In this document: in pieces, positions 32,698 through 41,267 of the stretch
How positions within the stretch are numbered: the first letter of the stretch is position 1
How the letters are laid out: each line of letters opens with the position of its first letter
DNA from: Thalassobacterium maritimum
Lineage (GTDB): Bacteria > Verrucomicrobiota > Verrucomicrobiia > Opitutales > Coraliomargaritaceae
DNA length: 64,000 nucleotides
NCBI RefSeq assembly: GCF_031127805.1
Contig: NZ_JARXHW010000029.1
Location: forward strand, 1-64,000
Direction: 5' to 3'
Made by a program: the position numbers and the translations under genes
Notes under the pieces: generated by a model
Database searches by the model: none
The model's input: the letters and a program-made list of their open reading frames with translations, nothing else
What the model was told of the DNA's origin: nothing

Positions 32698-34089
32698 ATG
32701 AAGACTCAACAAAAAATTGATCGCACGGCGCGCGACCTCGATCCCGAAGTTCACAATTCCAACTTCATGGGCGCCAAGCTCAAGTCCGAGCGCCGCTATG
32801 CTACGCTACACCGTGATTACGACGCCCCTGACAAGCTACGTGAGACCGCCGGCCTGATCAAACAACACACGCTGGAACACCTCGACACCTATCTGGCGCA
32901 AGCGGAAGCCTCCTTCCAGCGCAACGGTGCCACGGTACACTTCGCCGTTAATGACGACGCGGTTAACGCCAAGGTGCTCAGCATCATGAACGAAAACAAT
33001 GCCAAGAGTCTGGTGAAGTCGAAGAGCATGCTGACTGAAGAGACGCATATGCTCAAATACCTGGAGGAGAACGGCAAAGAAGTCGTCGAGACAGACTTGG
33101 GCGAGTTCATTCTTCAGATCGACAACGATCACCCCTCCCACATCGTCACGCCCATCGTGCACAAGAACCGCCGCGGCATCGCCAAGAGCTTCGAGCGTGA
33201 AGGCCTCGGCGACTACAACGACGATCCCGAAACGATCACTCGCCGCGCCCGCAAGCACCTGCGCCAAAAATACATCGATGCCGATGTCGGCCTGACCGGT
33301 GGCAACTTCGTTTCGGCAGAGAGTGGCCGCGTGGTGCTCGTCACCAACGAAGGCAACGCGCGCTTCTGCATGGCGGCCAACAAGATTCACATTGCAGTGA
33401 TCGGTATCGAAAAGCTGGTGCCCACCGACCGCGACCTCGGCCTATTTTTAAACTTAATCGCTCGCTCCGGCACTGGCCAACAGCTCACCGTATATAACCA
33501 ATTTATCGCAGGCCCCAAATCAAAGGACCAAGCTCACGGCCCCGAGCAAACACATATCATCTTCGTCGACAATCGTCGCACCGAAGTGCTGGCCAGTGAC
33601 TGCCGCGAAATTCTCCGCTGCATTCGTTGCGGGGCCTGCCTCAACGTTTGCCCGATCTATCGTCAGTCCGGAGGCCACGCCTACCGCAGTGTCTACCCGG
33701 GCCCCGTCGGTGCGGTGCTGAGTCCACTGCTGGCAGGCAATCGCTTTCCAGAACTCGCGGACTTACCCAAAGCCTCCAGCCTCTGCGGCGCGTGCAACGA
33801 AGTCTGCCCGGTCAACATTCCGATCCCGGACCTATTGCTACGCTTGCGCGACAAAGCCAAGCGCGAAGGAGCCAAGGTCGCCATGAAGGGCACCCCCAAC
33901 CTCACAATGTGGGCCACACTTTGCTCACAGCCTACCATGTGGAAAACCGCACTCTCCATGGGGCACACCATGAACTACATTCCCACTGAATTAGTGCCTC
34001 ACCCATCCGCTAAATCTTGGCAAGGCGCACGCAAGTTGCCGAAGTTCCAAGGGGGCGAATTCCGTAAATGGTTCAAAAATAGAAAGTAA
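32698..34089 (+). CDS. lutB: L-lactate oxidation Fe-S protein LutB/LldF
   Basis: The 463-residue protein has an N-terminal LUD domain and a C-terminal pair of ferredoxin-like motifs: 'CIRCGACLNVCPIY' (~304-317) and 'CGACNEVCPVNIP' (~363-375), each with CxxCxxC-xxxCP spacing for a 4Fe-4S cluster. 'SGGHAYRSVYPGPVGAVLSP' is typical of LutB. It is the central subunit of the lactate dehydrogenase complex, passing electrons toward the respiratory chain. Start and stop are close to the neighbouring lut genes (3 and 7 bases). Confidence 0.95.
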   Translation: MKTQQKIDRTARDLDPEVHNSNFMGAKLKSERRYATLHRDYDAPDKLRETAGLIKQHTLEHLDTYLAQAEASFQRNGATVHFAVNDDAVNAKVLSIMNENNAKSLVKSKSMLTEETHMLKYLEENGKEVVETDLGEFILQIDNDHPSHIVTPIVHKNRRGIAKSFEREGLGDYNDDPETITRRARKHLRQKYIDADVGLTGGNFVSAESGRVVLVTNEGNARFCMAANKIHIAVIGIEKLVPTDRDLGLFLNLIARSGTGQQLTVYNQFIAGPKSKDQAHGPEQTHIIFVDNRRTEVLASDCREILRCIRCGACLNVCPIYRQSGGHAYRSVYPGPVGAVLSPLLAGNRFPELADLPKASSLCGACNEVCPVNIPIPDLLLRLRDKAKREGAKVAMKGTPNLTMWATLCSQPTMWKTALSMGHTMNYIPTELVPHPSAKSWQGARKLPKFQGGEFRKWFKNRK

Positions 34090-34096
34090 TTTCATC

Positions 34097-34705
34097 ATGA
34101 GTTCTGATAGAGAAAAAATCTTTAGCGCGATACGCGCCGCCCTCGATCCCCTGCCCACTCGCACCGAAAAGCCCGAGTGGGAGGAGTCCTTAGTGGTCTG
34201 CAAACCTTCCGGACAGTTCGATAGTTTAAAAGCACAGTTTGCTGACAAACTCGCATTTGCCAGTGGTCGCTTTTACGACTCCATCGAGCCACTGGTCGAG
34301 TTTCTAAAAGCCGAGCAAAGCACTTTCGGCTACTGCGATCCCGCGCTGGCACACCTCCTCGACGGCGTCGAAGGCATTACTTTCGACACCGAATATGATG
34401 AATCCAAGATCAACGAATACAGCTTTGGCATCACAAAAGGTAGCGCAGGCATAGCCGAGAGCGGCACCATCATGCTCAAAGACGGCGATACCTCAGCCCG
34501 TCTAGGCGCCCTCGCCCCTTGGATACACATCGCGGTCATCGACGAGGCCGACATCGTGCCACACATACCGGCGGCCATCGAACGTTTCGGCGACGACCCT
34601 TCGATCATCTTTGCGACCGGCCCCTCCAAGACGGCCGACGTCGAGGGCATCCTCATCGAAGGCGTCCACGGCCCCGGCATTCAAATCGCACTCGTACTTT
34701 CCTAG
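34097..34705 (+). CDS. lutC: L-lactate utilisation protein LutC/LldG
   Basis: This 202-residue LUD-domain protein includes 'GITKGSAGIAESGTIMLKDG' (~115-134), 'ALAPWIHIAVIDEADIV' and 'GPSKTADVEGILIEGVHGPG', all diagnostic of LutC. It completes the lutABC set for L-lactate oxidation. A 7-bp hairpin begins at its stop codon, suggesting that this operon ends here. Confidence 0.95.
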   Translation: MSSDREKIFSAIRAALDPLPTRTEKPEWEESLVVCKPSGQFDSLKAQFADKLAFASGRFYDSIEPLVEFLKAEQSTFGYCDPALAHLLDGVEGITFDTEYDESKINEYSFGITKGSAGIAESGTIMLKDGDTSARLGALAPWIHIAVIDEADIVPHIPAAIERFGDDPSIIFATGPSKTADVEGILIEGVHGPGIQIALVLS

Positions 34706-34723
34706 AAAGCTACCAACTTTCTA
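34703..34723 (+). terminator. Hairpin at the end of lutABC
   Basis: TAGAAAG and CTTTCTA form a 7-bp stem with a 7-nt loop. The stem starts with the lutC stop codon. No T tract follows, so termination is uncertain. Confidence 0.45.
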
Positions 34724-34799
34724 TACCGACCAAAGCAGCACAGACACTCCTCACTCGGGGGCGTGTTCTACATAATATCACAATATAGAAATACAAATT

Positions 34800-35897
34800 A
34801 TGAATACGGTTATGGAAAAATACGTCGGTTACATTAACAAGCTCAGCGGTAACATCTTATTAGGTTGCGACGGATTCGTCGACGAGACCTATGAGATCGT
34901 CCAAGAGCGCAAAAGTCAGAGCGAATATAGCGCAATGACGAATCTCAAGATGTTTGGCGAGTTACTGGTCGAACGCGCCGACGGTGGCGTGGGCGTCGAA
35001 CTCGTGCCCAAACGCCGCTGCGAAGGTGGCTTCGGTATCAACTCCGGGCGCATCGCCGCCATCCTCGGACTCAAGCCCCGCCTGCCGGGCCTTTACGGCA
35101 AAGCCAGCATCGACCCGGCCTTTGTCGAGTTTGAGGACATCTGCGACATCTACTCCCTCGGCGATCCCGCCCTCACCATCGCCCTGGAATTTGGCGACGG
35201 CAAGGTATTGATGAGCAACCTGGAAGCGGTCTCCAACCTCACGTGGGCGGACTTCGAAGAATATTTCACCGAAGCACAGCTCAAAGAACTCTTCGCCGAT
35301 GTCGACATCTTAGGCCTCGGCTACTGGTCGTTGACTGCTGATTTCGATGGCTTCTTTAAGGGCTTCATGAAGCAATACGAGACGCTCACACCGCCTCGCC
35401 GCATGTTCTTCGACTTCGCTGATATCAAAAAGAAATCCAGCGAGTCCTTCGTAAAGTCACTGGAGCTGATCAAGCCATACAACAGCAAGATCCCCATGAC
35501 CTTTAGCCTCAATGAACACGAGGTGCTGGAGCTCTGCTCACGCATTGGTATCGAGCGCCCCGAGTTGAAGCCAGAAACCATCGCGTCCACTTTAACACTT
35601 GCCCGCGAGAAGATTGGCTTCGACGAATTAGTCGTTCATACGCCCGAATTTGCGGCCGCATCCAGTGCGAAAGATGGCGAAGCCTATGCCATCCAAGAGC
35701 GTCAAACCAAAGTCATCCGCTCCGCGGGAGCCGGCGACAGCTTCAACGGAGGCTACATGTGCGCCTCCCTCGGCGACCTCCCACTCAAGGAACGCCTAGT
35801 CATGGCCAATGCAGCCACCGCCTTCTTCGTCACCCACGCTACCGGCCCAACCAAAGAAGAGCTGATTGCACAAATCGAAAAAGCCTCAGATAAATAG
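34800..35897 (+). CDS. PfkB-family carbohydrate kinase
   Basis: The 365-residue protein carries the PfkB C-terminal signature 'IRSAGAGDSFNGGYMCA' (~303-319), where the GAGD aspartate is the catalytic base. Its N-terminal strand reads 'ILLGCDGFVDETYEI', and 'RCEGGFGINSGRIAAILG' is the usual N/G substrate-binding region. The GxDGFVDE start is shared with the kinase at 43879-44994, so the two are subfamily paralogues. The substrate is unknown. The genomic position after lutABC and before a DUF4432 epimerase-like gene suggests a deoxysugar or related ketose. Confidence 0.87.
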   Translation: MNTVMEKYVGYINKLSGNILLGCDGFVDETYEIVQERKSQSEYSAMTNLKMFGELLVERADGGVGVELVPKRRCEGGFGINSGRIAAILGLKPRLPGLYGKASIDPAFVEFEDICDIYSLGDPALTIALEFGDGKVLMSNLEAVSNLTWADFEEYFTEAQLKELFADVDILGLGYWSLTADFDGFFKGFMKQYETLTPPRRMFFDFADIKKKSSESFVKSLELIKPYNSKIPMTFSLNEHEVLELCSRIGIERPELKPETIASTLTLAREKIGFDELVVHTPEFAAASSAKDGEAYAIQERQTKVIRSAGAGDSFNGGYMCASLGDLPLKERLVMANAATAFFVTHATGPTKEELIAQIEKASDK

Positions 35898-35923
35898 GGA
35901 AACTCCAAACACAGGAAACGATT

Positions 35924-37099
35924 ATGAAGACACTTTATAAACTACCCCTCTTGGACCCTCAATCTACCGAAGGATTCAAAGCCGTCCAACTCAAAGGCGA
36001 AAGCCCCACGAACTGGTCTGTAAATAGCTACACCCTGCGCGGCGGACTGCAAGAAGGTGTGCAAGTGGTGGAGATCAACAACGGCAAACTCTCCTTCGCC
36101 GTCCTGCCCACTCGCGGCATGGGCATCTGGAAGGGCCAATGTGGTGAGGTCGCACTCGGCTGGGATTCCCCCGTCAAAGATCCGGTCAACCCTGCCTTTA
36201 TCAATCTACAGGATCGCGGCGGTCTCGGCTGGCTCAAGGGCTTTAACGAATGGTTCGTACGCTGTGGTCTCAATAGTATGGGGGCCCCCGGCATGGACAC
36301 CGTGCTCGACTACAGTGGTAACGAGTTCGAAGTGCCACTCACACTGCATGGCAACATCGCCAATGTGCCCGCCCGAGCAGTCAGTATCGAAGTCACCGAC
36401 GAGGCAATTATCGTTCGTGGTGAAGTCGACGAATCCATGATGTTTGGCCCCGCCCTGCGACTCAACACCGAGATCCGCACCGAGTTCGGCTCAGGCGCGA
36501 TGCGTATCACCGACACAGTGACCAATCTAGGCAATAACCCACAAGAGCACGAAATGCTCTACCACATAAACTATGGAGCCCCCATCCTGGAAGAAGGCGC
36601 CCGCCTAGTCGCCCCCTTCAAGCAAGTCGCACCACGCGACCCGCGCTCCACCGAAGGCATCGACACTTTCGGCGAATACGGCGCGCCCGAAATTGGTTTC
36701 GTCGAACAAGCCTATCTCTATGACCTAGCGGGTCAGGCGGACAACCAGCAAACAATTACCATGTTGCGCAACGCTGCCGGTGATCAAGCCTCCCTGCTGC
36801 GTTTCTCACTCAAGGACTTCCCCTGCTTCACGCAGTGGAAAAACACCGCAGGCACCGCCGATGGCTACGTCACCGGACTCGAACCCGCGACCAATTATCC
36901 AAACTCCCGTCGATTTGAAAGAGAGCAAGGGCGTGTGATCAGTCTCGCAGGTGGTGAGTCACGCACCACAAATATAACAATCGAGGCCTTGGATAGCAAA
37001 GAAGCAGTCACAGCGGTTGAAACGGAAATCCGAACTCTTCAAGAAACTGCGCAAGGGACCGTACATCCACAACCACTTAGCAACTTTTCAGACTGTTAA
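35924..37099 (+). CDS. DUF4432 family protein (aldose 1-epimerase-like)
   Basis: The 391-residue protein matches the DUF4432 branch of the galactose-mutarotase-like superfamily: 'LSFAVLPTRGMGIWKG' (~55-70), 'NEWFVRCGLNSMGAPG', 'LHGNIANVPA' with its catalytic-type histidine, 'HEMLYHINYGAPIL' and 'GLEPATNYPNSR'. Family members are thought to bind or epimerise sugars. It follows the PfkB kinase by 26 bases and is probably co-transcribed. A mutarotase for L-rhamnose or L-fucose is a reasonable but unproven role. Confidence 0.87.
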   Translation: MKTLYKLPLLDPQSTEGFKAVQLKGESPTNWSVNSYTLRGGLQEGVQVVEINNGKLSFAVLPTRGMGIWKGQCGEVALGWDSPVKDPVNPAFINLQDRGGLGWLKGFNEWFVRCGLNSMGAPGMDTVLDYSGNEFEVPLTLHGNIANVPARAVSIEVTDEAIIVRGEVDESMMFGPALRLNTEIRTEFGSGAMRITDTVTNLGNNPQEHEMLYHINYGAPILEEGARLVAPFKQVAPRDPRSTEGIDTFGEYGAPEIGFVEQAYLYDLAGQADNQQTITMLRNAAGDQASLLRFSLKDFPCFTQWKNTAGTADGYVTGLEPATNYPNSRRFEREQGRVISLAGGESRTTNITIEALDSKEAVTAVETEIRTLQETAQGTVHPQPLSNFSDC

Positions 37100-37127
37100 G
37101 CCCAGCAAAACTACTTAACTACTTAAC

Positions 37128-37161
37128 TAGGTCGGGCGCCTCTACGAGGCAGCCCGACCTA
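37128..37161 (+). terminator. Hairpin after the DUF4432 gene
   Basis: TAGGTCGGGC and GCCCGACCTA form a 10-bp stem enclosing a second stem GCCTC-TAC-GAGGC. It is followed by AAAATAAG, not T residues. It is likely a transcript end or stability element. Confidence 0.65.
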
Positions 37162-37311
37162 AAATAAGTAGGCCCAAAGCCCCATCGCTGTACCATCAAA
37201 TGAGAGAATATGCAAATTCTCCATTTTAGAATGCCTGAAAGCTATTGACAAGCACCCACCGCACAAGCTTCATGAGCTCTTTAATGCGCTCATAAGACGC
37301 GCTTTTTGATA

Positions 37312-39087
37312 ATGGAAAATTTTGCAGATCAATGCCTCGACATGGCCCAATCCATTTTGGGACATAATTTAGAATCTATCTCCGAGCAGGGCACTATCAC
37401 CCCTGTGGCCGGCGAAGGTAGCCGTTTGGACGAGCCCGGTCACGCCGCACTTGCCATTGGTGAGTATTACCGTGCGACCAACGAGACCTCACTTGGTGAT
37501 TATGATTTAGTCGACCTAGCTGCACGCACAGTGACAGCACAAGCCTTTGCTCCGGAAGAGATGGAAAACGGCCTCGCTTATGCAGCGCTGGGCCTACTGT
37601 CCTTCAGCCCTGCCAAAGATCGCAACGCCGTATGGGAACGCCTGATGGACCCCACTCGCGAGCAACTGGACAAGCTTCTACTAGAGCGCAGCGACTACGA
37701 AAACCATTACCAAGCCTTCAATATCGCCAAGGCAGTCACTCGCTTTAGCCTCGGGCTATCCAAGAAGGATGAAACTGGCCGCTTGATCGACCGTTTTCTA
37801 GAGCGCATCGACAGCAAATCATCCACAGGCTATATCGACGACGCGGCAGGCGACGATACCCGCTTAGGTGGCGCATTCGACATCTATGGTGTCATGAGCT
37901 TCGTCTTTATTCGTCAATCGCTGCAGCTGCACGCCAACCTGCACCTGCGCGAACGCAAGCTGCCAAGCCTACGCTCTTACTCGGAGAAATATCTCAAACT
38001 CATTCCAGACCTAGCTCGTCAGGACGGTGTGGGCTGGGCCTACGGTCGCTCGCTTGGCGCCTACGGTCAGATGCACTGCATCAGCCTGACACTTCAGGCA
38101 CTGCGTGATGGCTGGATTCCCGCCAATCAGCGCGACCTTTACGTCGATGCGGTTCGCCGCCTCTTCATGAATTTCTTTGTCACCTACCTCGACCAAGAGC
38201 ACGGCTATCTCGTGATCCGTGACGACGAGCGCAGCACAGTACCTTACCATACCACACGTATGGCAAACTTCGATGCGGCTCGCTACCTTTGCCAGTGGTC
38301 CCGCCTAGCGCGTTCAGCTGGCGGCAGCGCAGCACCTGCTTCGCCAGTGCCTGCCCGCAAAGTGGCCCGCTACGTCAGCTTCGACAAGTCACACCGCAAG
38401 GAACAAGGTCTCTTCGTTTACCAAGATCCCGATTCCGGACTCGCGGTGCAATTACCATTGCTCGGCTCCAGCAAACTCGGTAAAGGCACTTCCGACTACC
38501 TCGCCTTCCCGCACTCCCCCGGAGTGTTTGACTGGCCAGTCGATAAGTATCTGCCGATCATGCAGCCAGAACTCACATTCGGAGACAAGGTGATCGTGCC
38601 CTCTTTCTACGGTAAGAACTGCACCACCAGTATGGGACTGCGCAATGCGCTTAATTTCAAATACGACCAACCGGAATTGATCACCAAAGACGAGGAAATC
38701 GTCAACGGCCTCGGTAGCTGTAAAGTTCTTTGGACCTTCCTTAAGGGTAAGATCACTTGCGAATTCTGCTTCACCGTGAAGCAACAAGTCACGCTCGACA
38801 AAATGCGTTACATTCTCGGCATTGCAGCGCCTCACAGTCGCTACCGAGTTGCGACCGCCTTTACTCTTGGCGACGAAGGTCACCGCACCGAAGTCCTCAA
38901 AGATGACTTCCAGGCAGAGTGGAAAGAGCTCGACGTCGTCACCGATGATCCTGAATTCCGCACTTACTACGGCAACCTACACTACCTGCAAATCCTACAA
39001 CGCGATCGCCCACTAGTGATGCGCCCAGGCACGCAGTATCGTCTCGCCCTCTCATTTGAGCCAGACCTCGCATTTGCCGACGAATAG
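37312..39087 (+). CDS. Uncharacterised 591-residue protein, possibly alpha/alpha-toroid
   Basis: I do not recognise a named family. The first ~300 residues are helical with repeated small aromatic motifs (GHAALAIGEYYRAT, AYAALGLLSF, GWAYGRSLGAYGQMHCISLTLQAL), like (alpha/alpha)6 toroids in polysaccharide lyases, heparinase-type or GH enzymes. The last ~240 residues look like beta-sandwich (VARYVSFDKSH, GLFVYQDPDSGLAVQLP, YRLALSFEPDL). There is no signal peptide, so it is cytoplasmic. A TTG six bases upstream of the ATG is in frame, but the ATG at 37312 is preferred. A TTGACA at ~37245 may belong to its own promoter. Its place after the rhamnose/lactate genes suggests sugar catabolism, but no reaction can be assigned. 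Confidence 0.7.
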   Translation: MENFADQCLDMAQSILGHNLESISEQGTITPVAGEGSRLDEPGHAALAIGEYYRATNETSLGDYDLVDLAARTVTAQAFAPEEMENGLAYAALGLLSFSPAKDRNAVWERLMDPTREQLDKLLLERSDYENHYQAFNIAKAVTRFSLGLSKKDETGRLIDRFLERIDSKSSTGYIDDAAGDDTRLGGAFDIYGVMSFVFIRQSLQLHANLHLRERKLPSLRSYSEKYLKLIPDLARQDGVGWAYGRSLGAYGQMHCISLTLQALRDGWIPANQRDLYVDAVRRLFMNFFVTYLDQEHGYLVIRDDERSTVPYHTTRMANFDAARYLCQWSRLARSAGGSAAPASPVPARKVARYVSFDKSHRKEQGLFVYQDPDSGLAVQLPLLGSSKLGKGTSDYLAFPHSPGVFDWPVDKYLPIMQPELTFGDKVIVPSFYGKNCTTSMGLRNALNFKYDQPELITKDEEIVNGLGSCKVLWTFLKGKITCEFCFTVKQQVTLDKMRYILGIAAPHSRYRVATAFTLGDEGHRTEVLKDDFQAEWKELDVVTDDPEFRTYYGNLHYLQILQRDRPLVMRPGTQYRLALSFEPDLAFADE

Positions 39088-39093
39088 ACAGGA

Positions 39094-39222
39094 GCATTAG
39101 AAATTAGGAGTTAAAAATTAGGAAATACTTCAATTAGGCTCGCCTTGCAACGCGCCCGATTAAGCATACCTAACTTTTAATTCTAACTCCTAATTCTTAA
39201 CTCTTAATTCTTAATTCAAAAA
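39094..39222. repeat. Imperfect inverted repeat of TTAGGA/TCCTAA words
   Basis: The gap before hisF holds ATTAGGAGTTAAAAATTAGG on the left and CCTAACTTTTAATTC...AACTCCTAAT on the right, an imperfect long hairpin. It continues as TAATTCTTAACTCTTAATTCTTAATTC. A short copy (AATTAGGAAATA) is at ~22866 in the BMC operon. It looks like a dispersed intergenic repeat type. Confidence 0.55.
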
Positions 39223-39223
39223 A

Positions 39224-39988
39224 GTGTTATCGATCCGCATCATACCTTGCCTCGACGTCCATGACGGACGCGTGGTCAAAGGCGTCAACTTCGTCAATTT
39301 AATCGACGCGGGCGACCCCGTGGAACAAGCCAAAGCGTACGAGCAACAAGGCGCCGACGAACTCGTCTTCCTCGACATCACCGCGTCCAGCGATGAGCGC
39401 AATACCATGATCGACGTCGTAGAGCGCACCGCCTCGGAGTGCTTTATGCCACTCACAGTCGGCGGCGGGCTACGCACGGTAGAAGACATTCGCGCCATGC
39501 TGAACGCAGGTGCGGACAAGGTAAGCCTCAACACCGCAGCAATTCTGAATCCCAACCTGATTCAGGAATCTGCCGCACGTTTTGGGAATCAATGCATCGT
39601 CGTCGCAATTGACGCTAAGCGCGTAGTCGGCGAAAGCGGCAAGTGGGAAGTGTACACCCACGGAGGCCGCAAGCCCACCGGGCTCGACGCAGTCGAATGG
39701 GCCAAGGAAGTCGTCTCCCTCGGCGCCGGTGAAATTCTCCTCACCAGTATGGACTCCGATGGCACCAAGGCAGGCTTTGACAACGCACTCAACCGTGCAG
39801 TCAGCGAAGCCGTCGAAGTCCCAGTCATCGCATCCGGCGGCGCCGGTACCCTCGACCATCTGGCCGACGCCATCACTGAAGGTAAAACAAGCGCCGTTTT
39901 AGCCGCTTCGATTTTTCACTTTGGCACCTTTACCATTAAGCAAGCCAAAGAGCACCTACAGTCAAAGGGCCTTCCCGTTCGCCTTTAA
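39224..39988 (+). CDS. hisF: Imidazole glycerol phosphate synthase subunit HisF
   Basis: The 254-residue TIM barrel matches HisF: 'SIRIIPCLDVHDGRVVKGVNF' (catalytic Asp in CLDV, ~10), 'ELVFLDITAS', 'PLTVGGGLRTVEDI', 'VVAIDAKR', 'EILLTSMDSDGTKAGFD' (second catalytic Asp) and 'PVIASGGAGTLDH'. It makes imidazole glycerol phosphate and AICAR from PRFAR using ammonia from HisH. GTG is the start codon. No other histidine gene is in the window, so histidine genes are dispersed here. Confidence 0.98.
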   Translation: MLSIRIIPCLDVHDGRVVKGVNFVNLIDAGDPVEQAKAYEQQGADELVFLDITASSDERNTMIDVVERTASECFMPLTVGGGLRTVEDIRAMLNAGADKVSLNTAAILNPNLIQESAARFGNQCIVVAIDAKRVVGESGKWEVYTHGGRKPTGLDAVEWAKEVVSLGAGEILLTSMDSDGTKAGFDNALNRAVSEAVEVPVIASGGAGTLDHLADAITEGKTSAVLAASIFHFGTFTIKQAKEHLQSKGLPVRL

Positions 39989-40460
39989 CTGGCCACAAGG
40001 AAACAGAGCCTAGGGCAAATCAAAATTTAGAATGATTCTGCCTCAAATTAGTCCGCGGGATATAGGCATCCGTGACTATCGCTTAATATATAGTGTTTCT
40101 TCAAAATCCTTTAAGCCTACTTCTATAGCTTGGCTACTAATGGTTCACTGTACCCGAGCGCTTGCCACGGCGTAGCTCCAAGCGTGCAAGTGAAAGCCTT
40201 AGCGCAGGATAAAAAAACGAAGACAGTCGCCCAGGCCTACAGAAAATAAGTCAGCCCCCTGCCGATCTGACACGTGCGATGAACCTCCATGGGGATTTGT
40301 TCTCCTCTCGCTCTACGAACTGAATGAGCTCCACACAAGCGGAAGCCCAATTGCAGAAGCAGCCAAGCAATCGCAAGTGGGGCTAAGATTTCCTGTGATG
40401 AAACAGCATCAAAGCGTTGAATGATCACATATCGCATTTACAATATCACGCGCAATAAAA
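39989..40460. other. Long intergenic region between hisF and the second sugar cassette
   Basis: About 470 bases with no supported gene. It contains one imperfect hairpin around 40156-40190 (CTTGCCACGG ... CGTGCAAG). No RNA gene, promoter consensus or mobile-element trace is visible before the conserved element at 40461. Confidence 0.6.
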
Positions 40461-40508
40461 CGCTCGACATAATGATTATTTCAATCACATGTAATCATAT
40501 ATTACATG
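40461..40508 (+). promoter_or_regulatory. Shared 37-bp element plus palindrome at the deoR start (copy A)
   Basis: CGCTCGACA at 40461, then AATGAT, TTCAATCAC and AATCA to 40497, recur with the same spacing at 49284-49320. Within and after it, CATGTAAT-N5-ATTACATG (40488-40508) is a perfect 8-bp inverted repeat that covers the deoR start codon at 40506. This layout fits an autoregulated operator or promoter. Confidence 0.75.
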
Positions 40509-41267
40509 AGAAACATACGACAACAAAAGCTACTTTCTTTACTTTCAATCGATCTAGAAGTAAAAATTAGCACTCTACTAGAGCAGCTTGACATCTCTGA
40601 GGCGACGCTGCGTCGCGACTTGTCGGAACTCGCAGAGAACGGAAAAATTGTCAGAACGCATGGCGGCGCCCTGCTTCGTCCCGAAGCGATTAATGAAGCC
40701 TCTTTTTTAGACAAAGAACTCTCCGCTCCAGAACAGAAACGGGAAATAGCGAGTTATGCAGCAAACATAATTCCAACAGGTGCATCGGTTTACATCGACT
40801 CAGGCACTACCTGCCTAGAAGTCGCAAGGATTCTACTGCGCCGCGGTGATTGCCCTATATTTACCAATTCCCTGCCAATTTTAATTGATGCATGCAAATA
40901 CAATGCTCGCGTCACAGGCATTGGAGGCACTCTACGTGAAGTATCGCGCGCTTTAATTGGATCAGCCGCACTCAGTTGGCTCGAGAATCTAAATGTTGAT
41001 TACTCACTCATCGGAGCAAGTGCGTTAAATGTGTCCCGAGGTGCCTATACCACTGAAACTCTAGAAGCCTCAGTCAAGCAACATGCAATTCAATCTTCGA
41101 ATCAATCGATCCTTGTTTGCGATCATTCAAAATGGATATCCAGCGCTCCCGTCCGATTCGCTCGCTGGTCCGACTTCGACAGATTAATCACCGACAAAGC
41201 GCCAGAATCTACCACTCAAAAACATCTTCAACAGCAGCTGCAAGTGAACGTCGTTGGAGTCAAATGA
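40506..41267 (+). CDS. DeoR-family transcriptional regulator of the second sugar cassette
   Basis: The 253-residue protein has the DeoR helix-turn-helix ('KLLSLLSIDLEVKISTLLEQLDISEATLRRDLSEL', with the TLRRDL recognition helix) and 'RTHGGALLRP'. The sensor domain includes 'VYIDSGTTCLEVARIL' and 'ETLEASVKQHAI...ILVCDHSKW', as in sugar-phosphate-responsive members. Its start codon lies in a palindrome, and its stop overlaps the next start (ATGA). It likely represses the whole downstream cassette and perhaps the acetylesterase at 49364, which has the same upstream element. Confidence 0.93.
   Translation: MRNIRQQKLLSLLSIDLEVKISTLLEQLDISEATLRRDLSELAENGKIVRTHGGALLRPEAINEASFLDKELSAPEQKREIASYAANIIPTGASVYIDSGTTCLEVARILLRRGDCPIFTNSLPILIDACKYNARVTGIGGTLREVSRALIGSAALSWLENLNVDYSLIGASALNVSRGAYTTETLEASVKQHAIQSSNQSILVCDHSKWISSAPVRFARWSDFDRLITDKAPESTTQKHLQQQLQVNVVGVK

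Noticed and set aside
40156..40190. Imperfect hairpin as a terminator or small RNA after hisF
   Set aside because: It is about 170 bases from hisF, has bulges and no T tract. Not enough to call.
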